A program made the position numbers and the translations under genes. The notes beneath the pieces were generated by a model that was given only the letters and a program-made list of their open reading frames with translations, was not told the DNA's origin and searched no databases. Below, one piece after another: positions 11,044-21,205 of a DNA stretch of 64,000 bases. Each line of letters starts with the position of its first letter. The stretch's first letter is position 1. The DNA is from Anaspis maculata (lineage: Eukaryota > Arthropoda > Insecta > Coleoptera > Scraptiidae), in contig OX421964.1 in the NCBI GenBank assembly GCA_949128115.1, forward strand, positions 1,054,001 to 1,118,000, written 5' to 3'.

Positions 11044-12855
11044 ATGAAACTTTTCTCTCAGTGTGTAGCACGCACCATAATTTCTCCTAACGACGCAAAA
11101 AATTTTATTGTCAACACTTCAAATAAAACAGTTCTTATTAATAAACCAAAGCTGACAATGCGTCCGCTTTCAGAATTTCACATACGTTGCGTAAAAACGA
11201 TGAATCAGGACACACGTTTCAAGACAATTCGATCAAAATTTGAAAAAGATATGCCGCTTTATGTTCAAGAAAAATTATTTGCCCTTTGCGAGGTATTTTC
11301 AGATATTTTTGCTTTGGAGGAGGATATATTAACACATAACAACTTTCACGAACAGGAACTTACGTTAACAGATAAAACACCCGTCTACATAAAACCATAC
11401 AGACTGCCACAATCGCAAAAACAAGAAGTGAAAAAGCAGGTAGAATTATCGAAACAAAAAAACTTGATAGAAGCGAGCAGGTCACCTTTTAATTCTCCAT
11501 TAATACTCGTCCCCAAAAAAGCGGAAAACCCTAATGAGGAAGAAATGGCGTTTGGTCGTTGATTTTAGACAAGTTGATAAAAAACTGGTACAAGATAAAT
11601 TCCCATTACCAGGAATTGAGGAGATCCTAGATGAATTAGGTAGGGCGAAATGGTTCTCGGTTATTGACCTGAAGACCGGATTTCATCAAATTTCGTTAAA
11701 AGAAAACTCACGAAATATCACATCTTTTTCTATCGAAGGTGCTTCATACAGATCCAAAAGATTGCCTTTCGGTTTGAATGTGTCATGTAACAGTTTTCAG
11801 CGTATGATGACAATGGCATTTTCGGGTCTACCACCCGATGTGGCGTTTTTGTACGTTGATGATGTTATAATCACAGGATGTTCAGAAGGGCATCATTTAC
11901 AAAATCTCAGAAAAGTTTTTGAAGTATGTCGGAGTAGCAATGTAAAGTTAATCCTGATAAATGTCAATTTTTCAAAAATCAGGTCACATATTTGGGCCAT
12001 ACCATTTCAGACAAAGGAGTCCTACCTGACTCAGCAACATTCGAAGCAATTAAGAATTTTCCCATTCCAAAAAACGCTGATGAAGCCAAGCGTTTCGTGG
12101 CATTCGCTGATTATTATCGACGTTTTATAAAAAACTTTGCTGAAATAACTTCTCCACTAAATCAACTTACAAAAAAAGGAGTCCCATTCGAATGGACTAC
12201 GGATTGTAACAGTGCATTTTTGGGTTTAAAAAAGGCATCGATGATGCCGCCAATATTGCAGTATCCAGATTTTTCAAAAACTTTTATACTTTCAACTGAC
12301 GCCTCAAATATTGCATGTGGTGCAGTTTTGTCACAGGAACACAATGGAAACGATTTACCAATCGCATTTGCATCCAAAAAATTCACAAAAGGGGAAGCTA
12401 ACAAAAGTACCATTGAAAAAAAATTAGCAGCAATTCACTGGGCTGTTGATTATTTCAAACCATATGTCTATGGAAAGAGATTTATTGTGAGATCTGACCA
12501 CCGCCCACTCGTTTATTTATTTTCAATGAAGAATCCTACTTCCCAGCTAACACGTATGCGCCTCGAATTGGAGGAATATGATTTTGAAATCAATTACGTA
12601 AAGGGGAAAGACAATGTAGGACTCGATGCCTTGTCCAGGGTAAATATTGAAGAATTAAAAGTTTTAAATATCAATAAAGCAAAAATAATGACGCGAGCCC
12701 AAACCAGGAAAGAAAAAATTCTTACAGAAACTGACCGATCCGAAAAGGAAACCAGAATAAGCGAAAATGAAGTTGGAGTTTTTGAGGTAACAATCAATAA
12801 AGATACTTTCAATTTACCACATCTTAAAAATGTTGAAGCTTCAGAACGAGGATGA
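11044..12855 (+). pseudogene. pol: Pol part 2: reverse transcriptase and RNase H, frameshifted
   Basis: Gypsy-type RT/RNase H spread over three segments. Segment 1 (11044-11562) has the RT N-terminus, with TPVYIKPYRLP and FNSPLILVPKK. Segment 2 (11534-12130) continues in another frame with WRLVVDFRQVDKK, a fingers/palm block and the catalytic YVDD at 11852-11863. Near 11955 the frame breaks again and segment 3 (to 12855) carries the thumb (GHTISDKG), then RNase H with LSTDAS (Asp at 12298), a STIEKK glutamate and RSDHRPL (Asp at 12496). Catalytic residues are all present but cannot be joined without two frameshifts, so the copy is dead unless rescued in trans. The N-terminal residues before 11044 are lost to the upstream insertion. 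Confidence 0.93.
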
Positions 12856-13990
12856 AATTTCAAAAGTAATAAGCATTAATGCATTTAAAAATATTGGAAA
12901 TCGAACCCTCACACATGTGAAAATCGCGATTTGTACCCCTATTATCACACTATCCGACGAAAACGACAGAAAAGAAATTTTAAAAACATTTCATAATGAT
13001 CCACTACTTGGAGGTCATGCGGGCTCCAAGAGAATGTTGTCGAAATTAAAATTGTATTTCAAGTGGAGAAACATGAAAAAAGATTTGGTAAATTTCATAA
13101 GAAATTGCGAGTCATGCAAGTTACATAAACCTCTAAAAGGAGGTTTAGAAAAACTAATCATCACACCAACACCACAAAAAGAGTTTGAACTTTTGATAAT
13201 TGATACAATTGGACCACTTCCGGTGTCCATCGACGGATATAAGTATGCTCTTACAGTAATATGCGATTTGTCAAAGTATCTCGTAAGTATTCCTATTCCG
13301 GACAAGGAATCTAAAACGGTAGCGCGAGCTCTATTCCAAGAGGTTTTCCTTACGTATGGTTTTCCAAAGGTAATTAGGACAGATCTTGGCACTGAGTACA
13401 AAAATGCGCTATTTGATGAACTAGCAATTCAGCTAAAGTATGAGCATAAAGTGTCAACACCATATCGACATGAGACGGTTGGAACAGTAGAAAGGAACCA
13501 CAGAATATTTAGTGAATACGTTCGTTCCTACATAAATGCTACGATGACTGATTGGCATGTTTGGTTGAGATATTTCACTTACTGTTATAACACAACCCCA
13601 AACTCCACGCATAACTACACTCCGTTTGAGTTAGTTATTGGAAAGACACCAAATTTGCCTATCGACATTTTAAACCATGGCGTAGAACCCGTTTACAATA
13701 TGGACAATTTTGCAAAGGAGTTCAAGTATCGTTTACAGCTGTCACAGAAACGAGCACACGACCTTTTGTCGAAAGACAAAGAAAATAGAAAGTGTTCATT
13801 CGATCGTAAAGCAAGTCCCTTTCAACTAAACCTTGGTGATTTTGTATTTGTGAAAAGTGAAGCGCGACACAAACTAGACCCTGTGCATAAAGGACCATAC
13901 GAGGTGATTGAGATAGACGATCCAAATTGTGTTTTAAGAGATGGGGAAAAAACTTTTCCCATTCACAAAAATAGGTTAAGAAAAAGTTGA
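12830..13990 (+). CDS. pol: Pol part 3: integrase of gypsy element
   Basis: A 386-codon open frame, shifted relative to the RNase H segment it overlaps at 12830-12855. It holds an HHCC zinc domain (HAGSKRM...CESC), then a DDE core: Asp at 13202-13204, Asp at 13382-13384 (IRTDLGTEYKN) and Glu at 13490-13492 (TVERNHR). The last pair is spaced as the classic D-35-E. The C-terminus has a GPY/F-like module (HKGPYEVIEID). All catalytic residues are kept and this domain is not broken, but its frame is disconnected from RT, so it is probably not translated in this copy. The ATG at 12830 is unlikely to be a true start. Confidence 0.9.
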   Translation: MLKLQNEDEISKVISINAFKNIGNRTLTHVKIAICTPIITLSDENDRKEILKTFHNDPLLGGHAGSKRMLSKLKLYFKWRNMKKDLVNFIRNCESCKLHKPLKGGLEKLIITPTPQKEFELLIIDTIGPLPVSIDGYKYALTVICDLSKYLVSIPIPDKESKTVARALFQEVFLTYGFPKVIRTDLGTEYKNALFDELAIQLKYEHKVSTPYRHETVGTVERNHRIFSEYVRSYINATMTDWHVWLRYFTYCYNTTPNSTHNYTPFELVIGKTPNLPIDILNHGVEPVYNMDNFAKEFKYRLQLSQKRAHDLLSKDKENRKCSFDRKASPFQLNLGDFVFVKSEARHKLDPVHKGPYEVIEIDDPNCVLRDGEKTFPIHKNRLRKS

Positions 13991-14278
13991 TACATATTTA
14001 TACATTTCTACTGTATTTTTTTTTCAGTGCCTGCATTTATTATTTTTTTGTTTTGTTAGTCAAATTCATCACTTATTTCAATATTTGGTCATTTTACGGT
14101 ACCGGACCAATATGGTGAAATATTTGTACGAATTTTTAATTATCATCATAAACCTGTAATTTACTTTTAATGAGGTGAAGCTATCAATTTTTTTGTGTGC
14201 ATTTTTTATTTTAATTCAATTGTCAGGGGGAATAATGCATAGCCTTTCAGGTATGCATCATTCTCCCAAAAGGGGAGG
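13991..14278 (+). other. 3' untranslated region and polypurine tract of gypsy element
   Basis: Non-coding stretch after the integrase stop. The purine run AAAAGGGGAGG at 14268-14278 abuts the TG of the 3' LTR and is the expected plus-strand primer site. Confidence 0.85.
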
Positions 14279-14511
14279 TGTGGTGCCCCATTATTAACCA
14301 CTTATTAATTACACAAACCGCGTGTAACGCACTTTCGCAATGTAGGTATTTTACCTACTCAGCGAATATAGGGACTAGACAAAGGAGCAACGTCCGGTGC
14401 AAGTATAATAAGCGAATAACAATTCAGAGTTAGTGGACTTGTATTATCGACTCCGATGAATAAACATGTGAAAACCAATTCCGTCTTCGACTACATACAT
14501 CAAACCCTTCA
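14279..14511 (+). repeat. 3' LTR of gypsy element
   Basis: Same length as the 5' LTR with four substitutions. AATAAA lies at 14459-14464. The element ends CA at 14511, followed by the CTGT target duplication at 14512-14515. Confidence 0.95.
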
Positions 14512-14515
14512 CTGT

Positions 14516-15352
14516 ATTCGCGATTTCCAGATTTTTTTCAGGCAATAAAAAAGCACGATCCGCGAACTGGGTACGTTGAAAAAGCCCCCCAAGCAACATT
14601 ACAATTGCAATTTCCAATTCCATGCTGACATGATGCGATTCGATCCAAGTTCTGCGGGCGGAAGGTGCGAGATAGAATTCAAATAAGATAAATCATCGGT
14701 TTTAATTATTGAGAACAAAATAGTTGTAAAATCCATGCTTCACACAGGTGAGTTACGACTTACGAGGTGGAAAACCGGGCCCTGCGGTGTTCCGGACCGA
14801 CCGCAGTTCCCGGAAAAACCTCATCATCCCTCGGGACGCTGGAAACCAACTGCTGTGAACTAGTGCTTCCGCCACAGTTAATCATGTAAATAGCTTACAT
14901 TTCCGGTTTTTTTTTGTACTGGTACGGTCGACCGATACATTATATTGGAATTTACCTGCTCTGCAAAGGGCCGCGGGGAGTTCAAAATTCGCAGTGTGGT
15001 ACAGTCATGGATGTAATTGTAATTTTTCAATTTGTGTAAGTTTCATCAATTGCTGTAAAATTCCCGCCAAATTGACTTCACGTGAAATCATGAGTTATGA
15101 CTTATGAGTAAATAATTGAATATATTTATGTAATTTTTGTAAGTTAAATGAATCCTGCCACAACTTCATAAGTTACCGGCGATCTTCTGCAATATACGAG
15201 TTGTCGTATGAATTACTTGTATAACATCATAAGTTACGTAATTTACATAAATTACATTGTCATTTATGTCATTTTTCAAAAAAATGAATATCCCGCTATA
15301 ACCGTTCGCGCCAAATTGACACGTGCTGGTCTCCCAACCTCCAGGTTTGTTA
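14516..15352. other. Intronic sequence, nothing recognised
   Basis: No gene is supported. Around 15110-15270 there are several short TTACGTAATTTACATAAATT-like palindromic runs, but no defined repeat unit. Confidence 0.3.
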
Positions 15353-16255
15353 TAGTATGTTCACTTGTACCGTGATTCTAGTCGGCTGTGAGATTTTGTT
15401 TTTATGTTTCCAAATGTGAAATATAGAAAATCCCCAAAACTTTCCAGTTGGCTGCTCTGGCCGGACCAGTTTTGAAGCACATTTTTCACGTATTTCCTCT
15501 GCGGATAGCCGGAACATTTTTGCGGGACGTGATGTCTGACGCTTTTTTTTTATTTTATTGGAAAATGTTGCAATTTTTCGACCTGTTTCCAATTTTCGCC
15601 AATGAAGAAATAAATCAAGAGAGCCTTGACATTTGACAGTTGCCAAAAATATTTCTAACCTCTTGAAGCCGGTTCAACTTTTGATGGATCAAATTGAAGA
15701 GTATACAATGCCCTTCGTCCAAAAAAGGGGCCCCACGCAATCATCGACCCTTTCGCCTCTTCCAGTCAAAAATACACGCCAAACCCTGAGGGATTATAGG
15801 CGATACAAGAATCGCCGTGCAGTTTGTCATTGGCAAAATAATTTACGTGTAAAAAGTGAATGAAACCAAATTTCAAAAAACCCAGCCGCTCAAAGTTGCG
15901 TATTGGACTGAAAATGATGTGAGTACCTTCAATTTGCAATTTGCTTTCGTTTTGGGGCTTCCCGGGACGAGTTTTTGTCGACCCTGAATGGGCCGCCGTC
16001 AAGATGACTTGGATTTGCGGCCGCCCCGTGCTCTTTTGGTGTCTACATGACGGTAACACAGCTCTGCGTCCCTTAAGTCGCACGTCCACGTATGACCAGG
16101 TCAGTTTTCGAAGATTTCAATATCAGTTTGATAAGAAATATAACCTTACTTCCAGAGAAGTCAGTTTCACACCAGGTGAAAAGGCGGCAAGCCTACAATG
16201 CTAAAGTAGAAAATTTGCCCAGCCAACTAGAGTCACGGTACAAGTGAACCTACTA
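15353..16255. mobile_element. TAGTA-type TIR element, 903 bp
   Basis: Starts TAGTATGTTCACTTGTACCG and ends with the inverse (CGGTACAAGTGAACCTACTA). TA is present on both sides (15351-15352 and 16256-16257). The TIR is about 38 bp with few mismatches, and the interior is not palindromic. Internal sequence near 15990-16115 (GCCGTCAAGATG ... TCGCACGTCCACGTATGACC) resembles part of the giant palindrome arm at 23130-23265. No transposase frame was recognised, so it is a non-autonomous DNA transposon. Confidence 0.75.
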
Positions 16256-16613
16256 TACTTCCTGTATCAACTGTCTCGATAGATCCGTTTCATTGTGCCA
16301 GGGGTCGGATTTCTACGGGATCTCTAGGTAGCGGATTTCTACTGGATTTCCAAAGATTTCCAGGACTTTGAAGGGATTTCATCTGAGATTGTTGAGGACG
16401 TATGAGTTTTTTGAAATTTCTGCCGGATTTTTGGGGGTTTCCAAAAATGTCTACGAGATTTTGGAGGAGTTTCCAAATATTGTTCAGGATTCCCAAAAAA
16501 TTCTATGAATTTCTCAATATTTCTACGAGATTACTAGGAATTTATCAAGATGAATTGAAGAATGAAAATATGAAGATAGTTCATGAAGATTTTTATCAAA
16601 TTCTAGGTATATA

Positions 16614-17529
16614 CAGGGTGTCCGTTTTTCGAGGCGAAGCATGGGTATCTTGCTTATCTTAAGAGATACAAAGTCGGTTAAATTAGGAAAAAGTTGCGCA
16701 TTTTCATGACGATCAATGATCCAAGAACAAATTTGACGTATCTATTTTTGTTTTTGAGATATCTTGAGAAAACAAGATTTTGATTTTTGTTTCTATTTTT
16801 TATTCAAAAAACGGTTGAAGGTGGCCTTTTCTAATCTAGACATTGTCAGGGCTTTTTTTCAAGGGGAATCCAAATCTGCCAAAATATTTATTTTAGCTTT
16901 CAAAGCAACCGAAATACGACATTCAACTTTTCTCTCTAATGGGCGCCATATTGGATTTTGATATTTTTGAATACGGTATTCTTATCTGGTTAGAACGATG
17001 TGCCACATGTCATTGTTGAATGAATGTTTGACATTTACGTTTCTTTATTGTCGATGCTGATTTTGTTTCCAAAGCACTCTTTGAAAAATTTTAAATTTTT
17101 TTTTCTCTAAAGCATGTATTCAACAGTGGCATGTGACACATCGTTGTAACCAGAAAATGAAATTGTATTCAAAAATGTCAAAATCCAATATGGCGCCCAT
17201 TAGAGAAAAAAAAGTTGAATGTCATATCTCGGTTGTTTTGGAAGCTAGAATGAAGATTTTGGCAACATTGAATTCTCCTTGAAAAAGTGCTTTTATAATG
17301 TCTTAACTAGAAAAAGCTACCTTCAACCGTTTTTCAAATAAAAAATAAAAACAAAAATTACAAATTTCTGTTTTTTCTCGATATCTCGAAAACTAAAACT
17401 GACAAGTCAAATATCTTCTTGGATCATTGATCGTCATGGAAATTCGCAACTTTTTTCTAATTTAACCGACTCTGTATCTCTAAAGATAAGCGAGATACCC
17501 ATGCTTAGCCTCGAAAAGCGGACACCCTG
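16614..17529. mobile_element. CAGGGTG TIR element (TA-flanked, 916 bp)
   Basis: Begins CAGGGTGTCCGTTTTTCGAG and ends ...CTCGAAAAGCGGACACCCTG, with TA at 16612-16613 and 17530-17531. Each arm is about 400 bp; matching blocks include GGTTAAATTAGGAAAAAGTT, the TCATTGATC region, ACGGTTGAAGGT and GGGCGCCATATTGGATTTTG. Non-coding, so non-autonomous. Confidence 0.8.
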
Positions 17530-17609
17530 TATAAAGAAATTTATTAACAACAAATTACATCTTCCCAACATTTTGGGTTGCTGTGAAACAAAAAATACAA
17601 AACAACATA

Positions 17610-17935
17610 CAGGGTGGCCCAACGAAAACAGAACAGGGGTCTTCGGACATTTTACCTAATGTTTTGAAAAAAGCTCAGACAGGTCGATTTTTATATCGAG
17701 GGGGACATCTGAAACATACATTGACAAATTTCTATCTGCAGCCCCTCACCCCTACCCACCTCAACTTTGAAATTTCAAATGACACCATCTACTTTGCGAT
17801 GCATCAAATCAAAGAGAATCAAATTCTCTTACTGAAAAAAATATTTTCAAAATTTTCAACCCCACCCCCCATCTTCCTGAATTTCTCGGGTTTGGAAAAG
17901 ATGCCAAGCTTTTGAATTTTCGGGAATTCCAGTAT
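17610..17935 (+). mobile_element. Half of a CAGGGTGGCC TIR element
   Basis: Left end only: CAGGGTGGCCCAACGAAAAC, then GGTCGATTTTTATATCGAGG and the CCCCACCC block shared with 36.35-36.48, 38.95-39.9 and 50.86-51.7 kb. The reverse-orientation partner of this terminus in the window is at 35884-36105, 18 kb away, and probably belongs to another copy. Confidence 0.6.
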
Positions 17936-18622
17936 GTTATTCCACGTTAAATTCTGCATCGATCCACCAAATTTCGACAACTTCCGAATTTATTCCGGTT
18001 AAAACCTATTTTGACTGGACTAGTGATGATTTTGATTGATTTTGAAGGAAGGCCATCAAAAAGATTTATGAGATTTTTGAGAAGTTTCTAGACATTTCTA
18101 AAGATTTCCACATAATTTCCAAAGGTGTTCACGAGATTTTTGGGGATTTCTGTGAAAATATCCAGGGATAACTGAAGATTTCTACGAAAAATCGAATGAT
18201 TCTCAAAGATTTTCTCAGAATTTCAGGGAATTTCTCACTATTTCTCCAGAATTTCTCAAGATCTCTAGAGATTCCTACAGGATTTTTGAGGTTTCCAGAG
18301 ATTTTTCACGATATTTAGAGGTATTTCCAAGGAATTAGGTATGGAATTTCACTTCCGGGATTCAAGAATTCAATAGATCTACAGTGCAGACTTTTATGAA
18401 ATTTTCAGTGCTTTCAAGATTTCCACGGATTTTTGAGATTTTTTTTCATTACTAACTATAAAGGTTTTTCAAGGATTCTACAAAATTCGTGGGAGTTTTC
18501 GAAGATTTTTATGGAGTGACTGAGAATTTATGGGGAGTTTCAAAGATTTCTATAGAATTTCTGAAAATCTGTTTTGGATTTCTAGAAATTTCTAAAAAAT
18601 TCGTATTGATTTTAAAAAATTA

Positions 18623-19405
18623 CTACACCTTTTCCAGTTGTAGTTCAGAAAATATCAGTTGTATTTCAGATATCGTCAATTGTAGTTCAGAAGACGTCAA
18701 TTGCATTTCAGAATAGTAAAATGTAGTTCAGAAAGTATCAATTTTATTTCAAATTAGTCAAATGTATTTCAGAAATAGTCAATTGTATTTCAGATTAATA
18801 GATTGAATTTGAGAGAGCATCATTTGTATATCAGAAAGCGTGATTTGTATTTCAGAACATGTCATTTGTAGTTCAGAAAATAATTCATCTGTATAATTTA
18901 TCAATCAATGCAGCTCCAAGATAATTGTAGCATTTGTCGTTCTTCAGTGCTGCGGAAGCCGGTCATGCGATTAACACCCCCGCAGGCATCTGTTACACAG
19001 AAGATGTGCCGAATTTCTGCAGTTCATCATACAAGAAGATCAAGAGTTCGAAGCTGTGGCTGTGCAAAAGTGCCCCAATTTGCAGGAGTCCGAATAAAAT
19101 TGATACTTTCTGAACTACATTTTACTAATCAGAGATGCAACTGATGTCTTCTGAACTACAATTGACGCCTTCTGAACTTCAATTGACGCTTTCTGAAATA
19201 CAATTGACATAATCTGATGTACAGTTCAAGTTTTCTGAACTACATTTGATAAATCTGAAATACAATTGACGCCTTCTGAACTACAAGTGACTAATCCGAA
19301 ATAGAATTGACGCTTTCTGAACTACATTTGATAAATTCTGGAATTCAATTGACGATATCTGAAATATAATTGATATTTTCTGAACTACAACTGGAAAAGG
19401 TGTAG
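18623..19405. repeat. Inverted minisatellite (head-to-head, about 25-bp units)
   Basis: From 18630 to about 18885 a unit of about 25 bp (TTCAGAAGACGTCAATTGYA type) repeats about ten times with drift. From about 19105 to 19405 the same unit repeats on the other strand (CTGAACTACAATTGACGCC). The outermost 35 or so bases are near-perfect inverted copies: CTACACCTTTTCCAGTTGTA at 18623 against its complement ending at 19405. The 220-bp centre (18886-19104) is not repetitive. The arms could form a hairpin of about 280 bp per side with many register options. Confidence 0.75.
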
Positions 19406-19960
19406 AGCAAGATTTCTAGAAGATGTTGAAAAAATTCGAGAAATCTAAGATTTCTAAAATCTATGAAAATTCGAGGGGCTTCTCAAGATTTCCACGGAAA
19501 TTCGAGGAATTCCTCAAGGTCTCTACGGGATTACTTCCAATATTTCTGGAAGATTTCTATGGGTTCTTAGAGTTTTCTACGAGATTTCCAAGAATTTTCA
19601 AGAAACTTAAGGGATTTCTACATCATTTTTGAGGATTTTTGTGAGCATCTCTAGGAGTTTTGGAGAATCTTTACAGGATCCAGAAAATCTGTATGGGTTT
19701 TCTGAAAATGTTTTGATAATTTCTATGGATTTTAGGAGATTTCTGCGGGATTCCCGAGGACTTTTAAATGATTCTGTACGTATTTCTGAAGATATTTGAG
19801 GATTCCCAAACAATGCATTTCTCGGGATATCTGGGAATTTTCGAGCATTTGGATGAGATTTCTAGGGAGGACTTTGGAAGATACGAGATTTTTTGAAGAT
19901 TCTTATGGGAATTCCCCAAATATTTACGACATTTCTAAGCAGCATTCTATGAGAGTTAGG

Positions 19961-21157
19961 AACACACGAAGACATTCTTCAGGATTCGGGAGGCATGTTA
20001 TTGGACCTTGACGCGTGCGGAAATGGCAAAGTAAACTTGACTGTTTATCTTAGTACCTACCTACCTATTGATCATTATCTGAAAGATTTTTGAAATATTG
20101 CGTTCCTTATTGTATTGCGACGCCAAGCCAGCGGAAACTTGGCTTTTCCTGTTGATGCAGTCGACAATAAATTGGCGATGGAAAACAATCATCTTCTCGA
20201 CCCGTACGGTATACCTATTTACCTTTCATCACCCACTTTTACTCACACTCCTCACGGAAGCAGTATTTACCAATTAAATGCCACTCCAGCAGACTCCGGC
20301 TATTGCCGGTATAAATGATTGTATCAACTACTCTTGGAAGGGTTCGGCGACGGAGAAATTCCGATGGAACGAGCTAATTGGTGAGCTGAGGCGAAATTGC
20401 AGACACACATCTCGCCGGATCGCGCGGTTAAGGGTGGTTGAATCGATCCATCATTCTTGTTCGGGGCTGTTTTATGCTTGCAACACCCCACAACTTTGCC
20501 TTTCTTGCTTGTTGTGTATCTTGAAAGTTGTTGGATTTATGATGACTCAGGCACCACTCGCCCAGTCTGACAGCTTTTGTTCGATTCCAACACAGTTGCC
20601 CGCTTCTCGCTTCTTTATCCCTCTATTCACGATGCAATAAGATCTATATATTCCATTTTCACAATTGAAGAGCTTTCGGAGCGTAAGCGATGATAAGATT
20701 GAAACGGGCGATTAGTGTTCCAGTAGCAGTGGCATTGCAGCATTCCCTTCTATAATTCAGTGTCCCTACAAGTCTTGTCGAAGTGGGTACGTGTAACTCG
20801 GTTTCACAGCAAGCTGTCAATTATCAATTATTGGATCATTGCAGCTTTGATGATTTCAAGAGCACGAACAATCCACTGAAACTCAACTGTTCGAATCAAA
20901 CTCTGTGACAGGATCATCTACCGGTATGCAAAGCTATTTAAACCAAAAGACGGGAGCTGCAATCTCTCAAGTGAATCGTGCGGGTAGGCTCGAACAGAAC
21001 GCAACAAACTGGTGTCAGAAGTGAGAGATTTCAATTTCACGTTGGAGACTTTTTCAAAAGAAAGCAAATACAGCCTGTAGATTATCCATGGCAGATTCAC
21101 AATAAAGCTAACAAGGGTGCTTATCTACTAATACAAGAAATGCCACCAGTCTATCCA
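19961..21157. other. Intronic sequence, nothing recognised
   Basis: GC content is closer to unique DNA than in the flanking repeats. Short open frames (20115-20318, 20278-20640) have no recognisable domain. Confidence 0.3.
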
Positions 21158-21205
21158 TATACCTATAAAATAACTATACCGCGTACGTCCCCTGATTTAT
21201 GCCAC

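Larger units (their letters stand above)
6933..14511 (+). mobile_element. Ty3/gypsy LTR retrotransposon, complete ends, damaged pol
   Basis: The element has two 233-bp LTRs (6933-7165 and 14279-14511) with TG...CA ends and a 4-bp target duplication, CTGT, at 6929-6932 and 14512-14515. Order inside: primer-binding site, gag, protease, reverse transcriptase, RNase H, integrase, polypurine tract. The RT-before-integrase order and the gypsy-type RT mark Ty3/gypsy; I see no env. Four substitutions separate the LTRs, about 1.7%, which suggests a fairly young copy. It cannot be autonomous: pol has an in-frame stop, frame breaks and a 1.6-kb insertion. A tRNA-Arg-like primer site and a Gag without CCHC knuckles lean towards the mdg1/412 group, tentatively. 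Confidence 0.95.
16300..19960 (+). repeat. Degenerate GATTTC-motif array, interrupted
   Basis: Blocks at 16310-16610, 18000-18620 and 19408-19960 consist of loosely repeated words such as GATTTCTACGGGATTTC, GAAGATTTCTA and AGGAATTTCT. The same strand carries the same words in all three blocks. I read them as one old simple-sequence array, later split by the TIR elements at 16614-17529 and 17610-17935 and by the inverted minisatellite at 18623-19405. Open frames across it are artefacts of the motif. Confidence 0.6.

Noticed and set aside
16402..16662. Open frames within the GATTTC array (also 18489-18716, 19423-19632)
   Set aside because: Repetitive FLKIS-type translations arise from the motif itself.
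18623..19405. CRISPR-like array of short repeats
   Set aside because: Units are contiguous, degenerate and inverted between arms, with no regular spacers, and the genome is eukaryotic.
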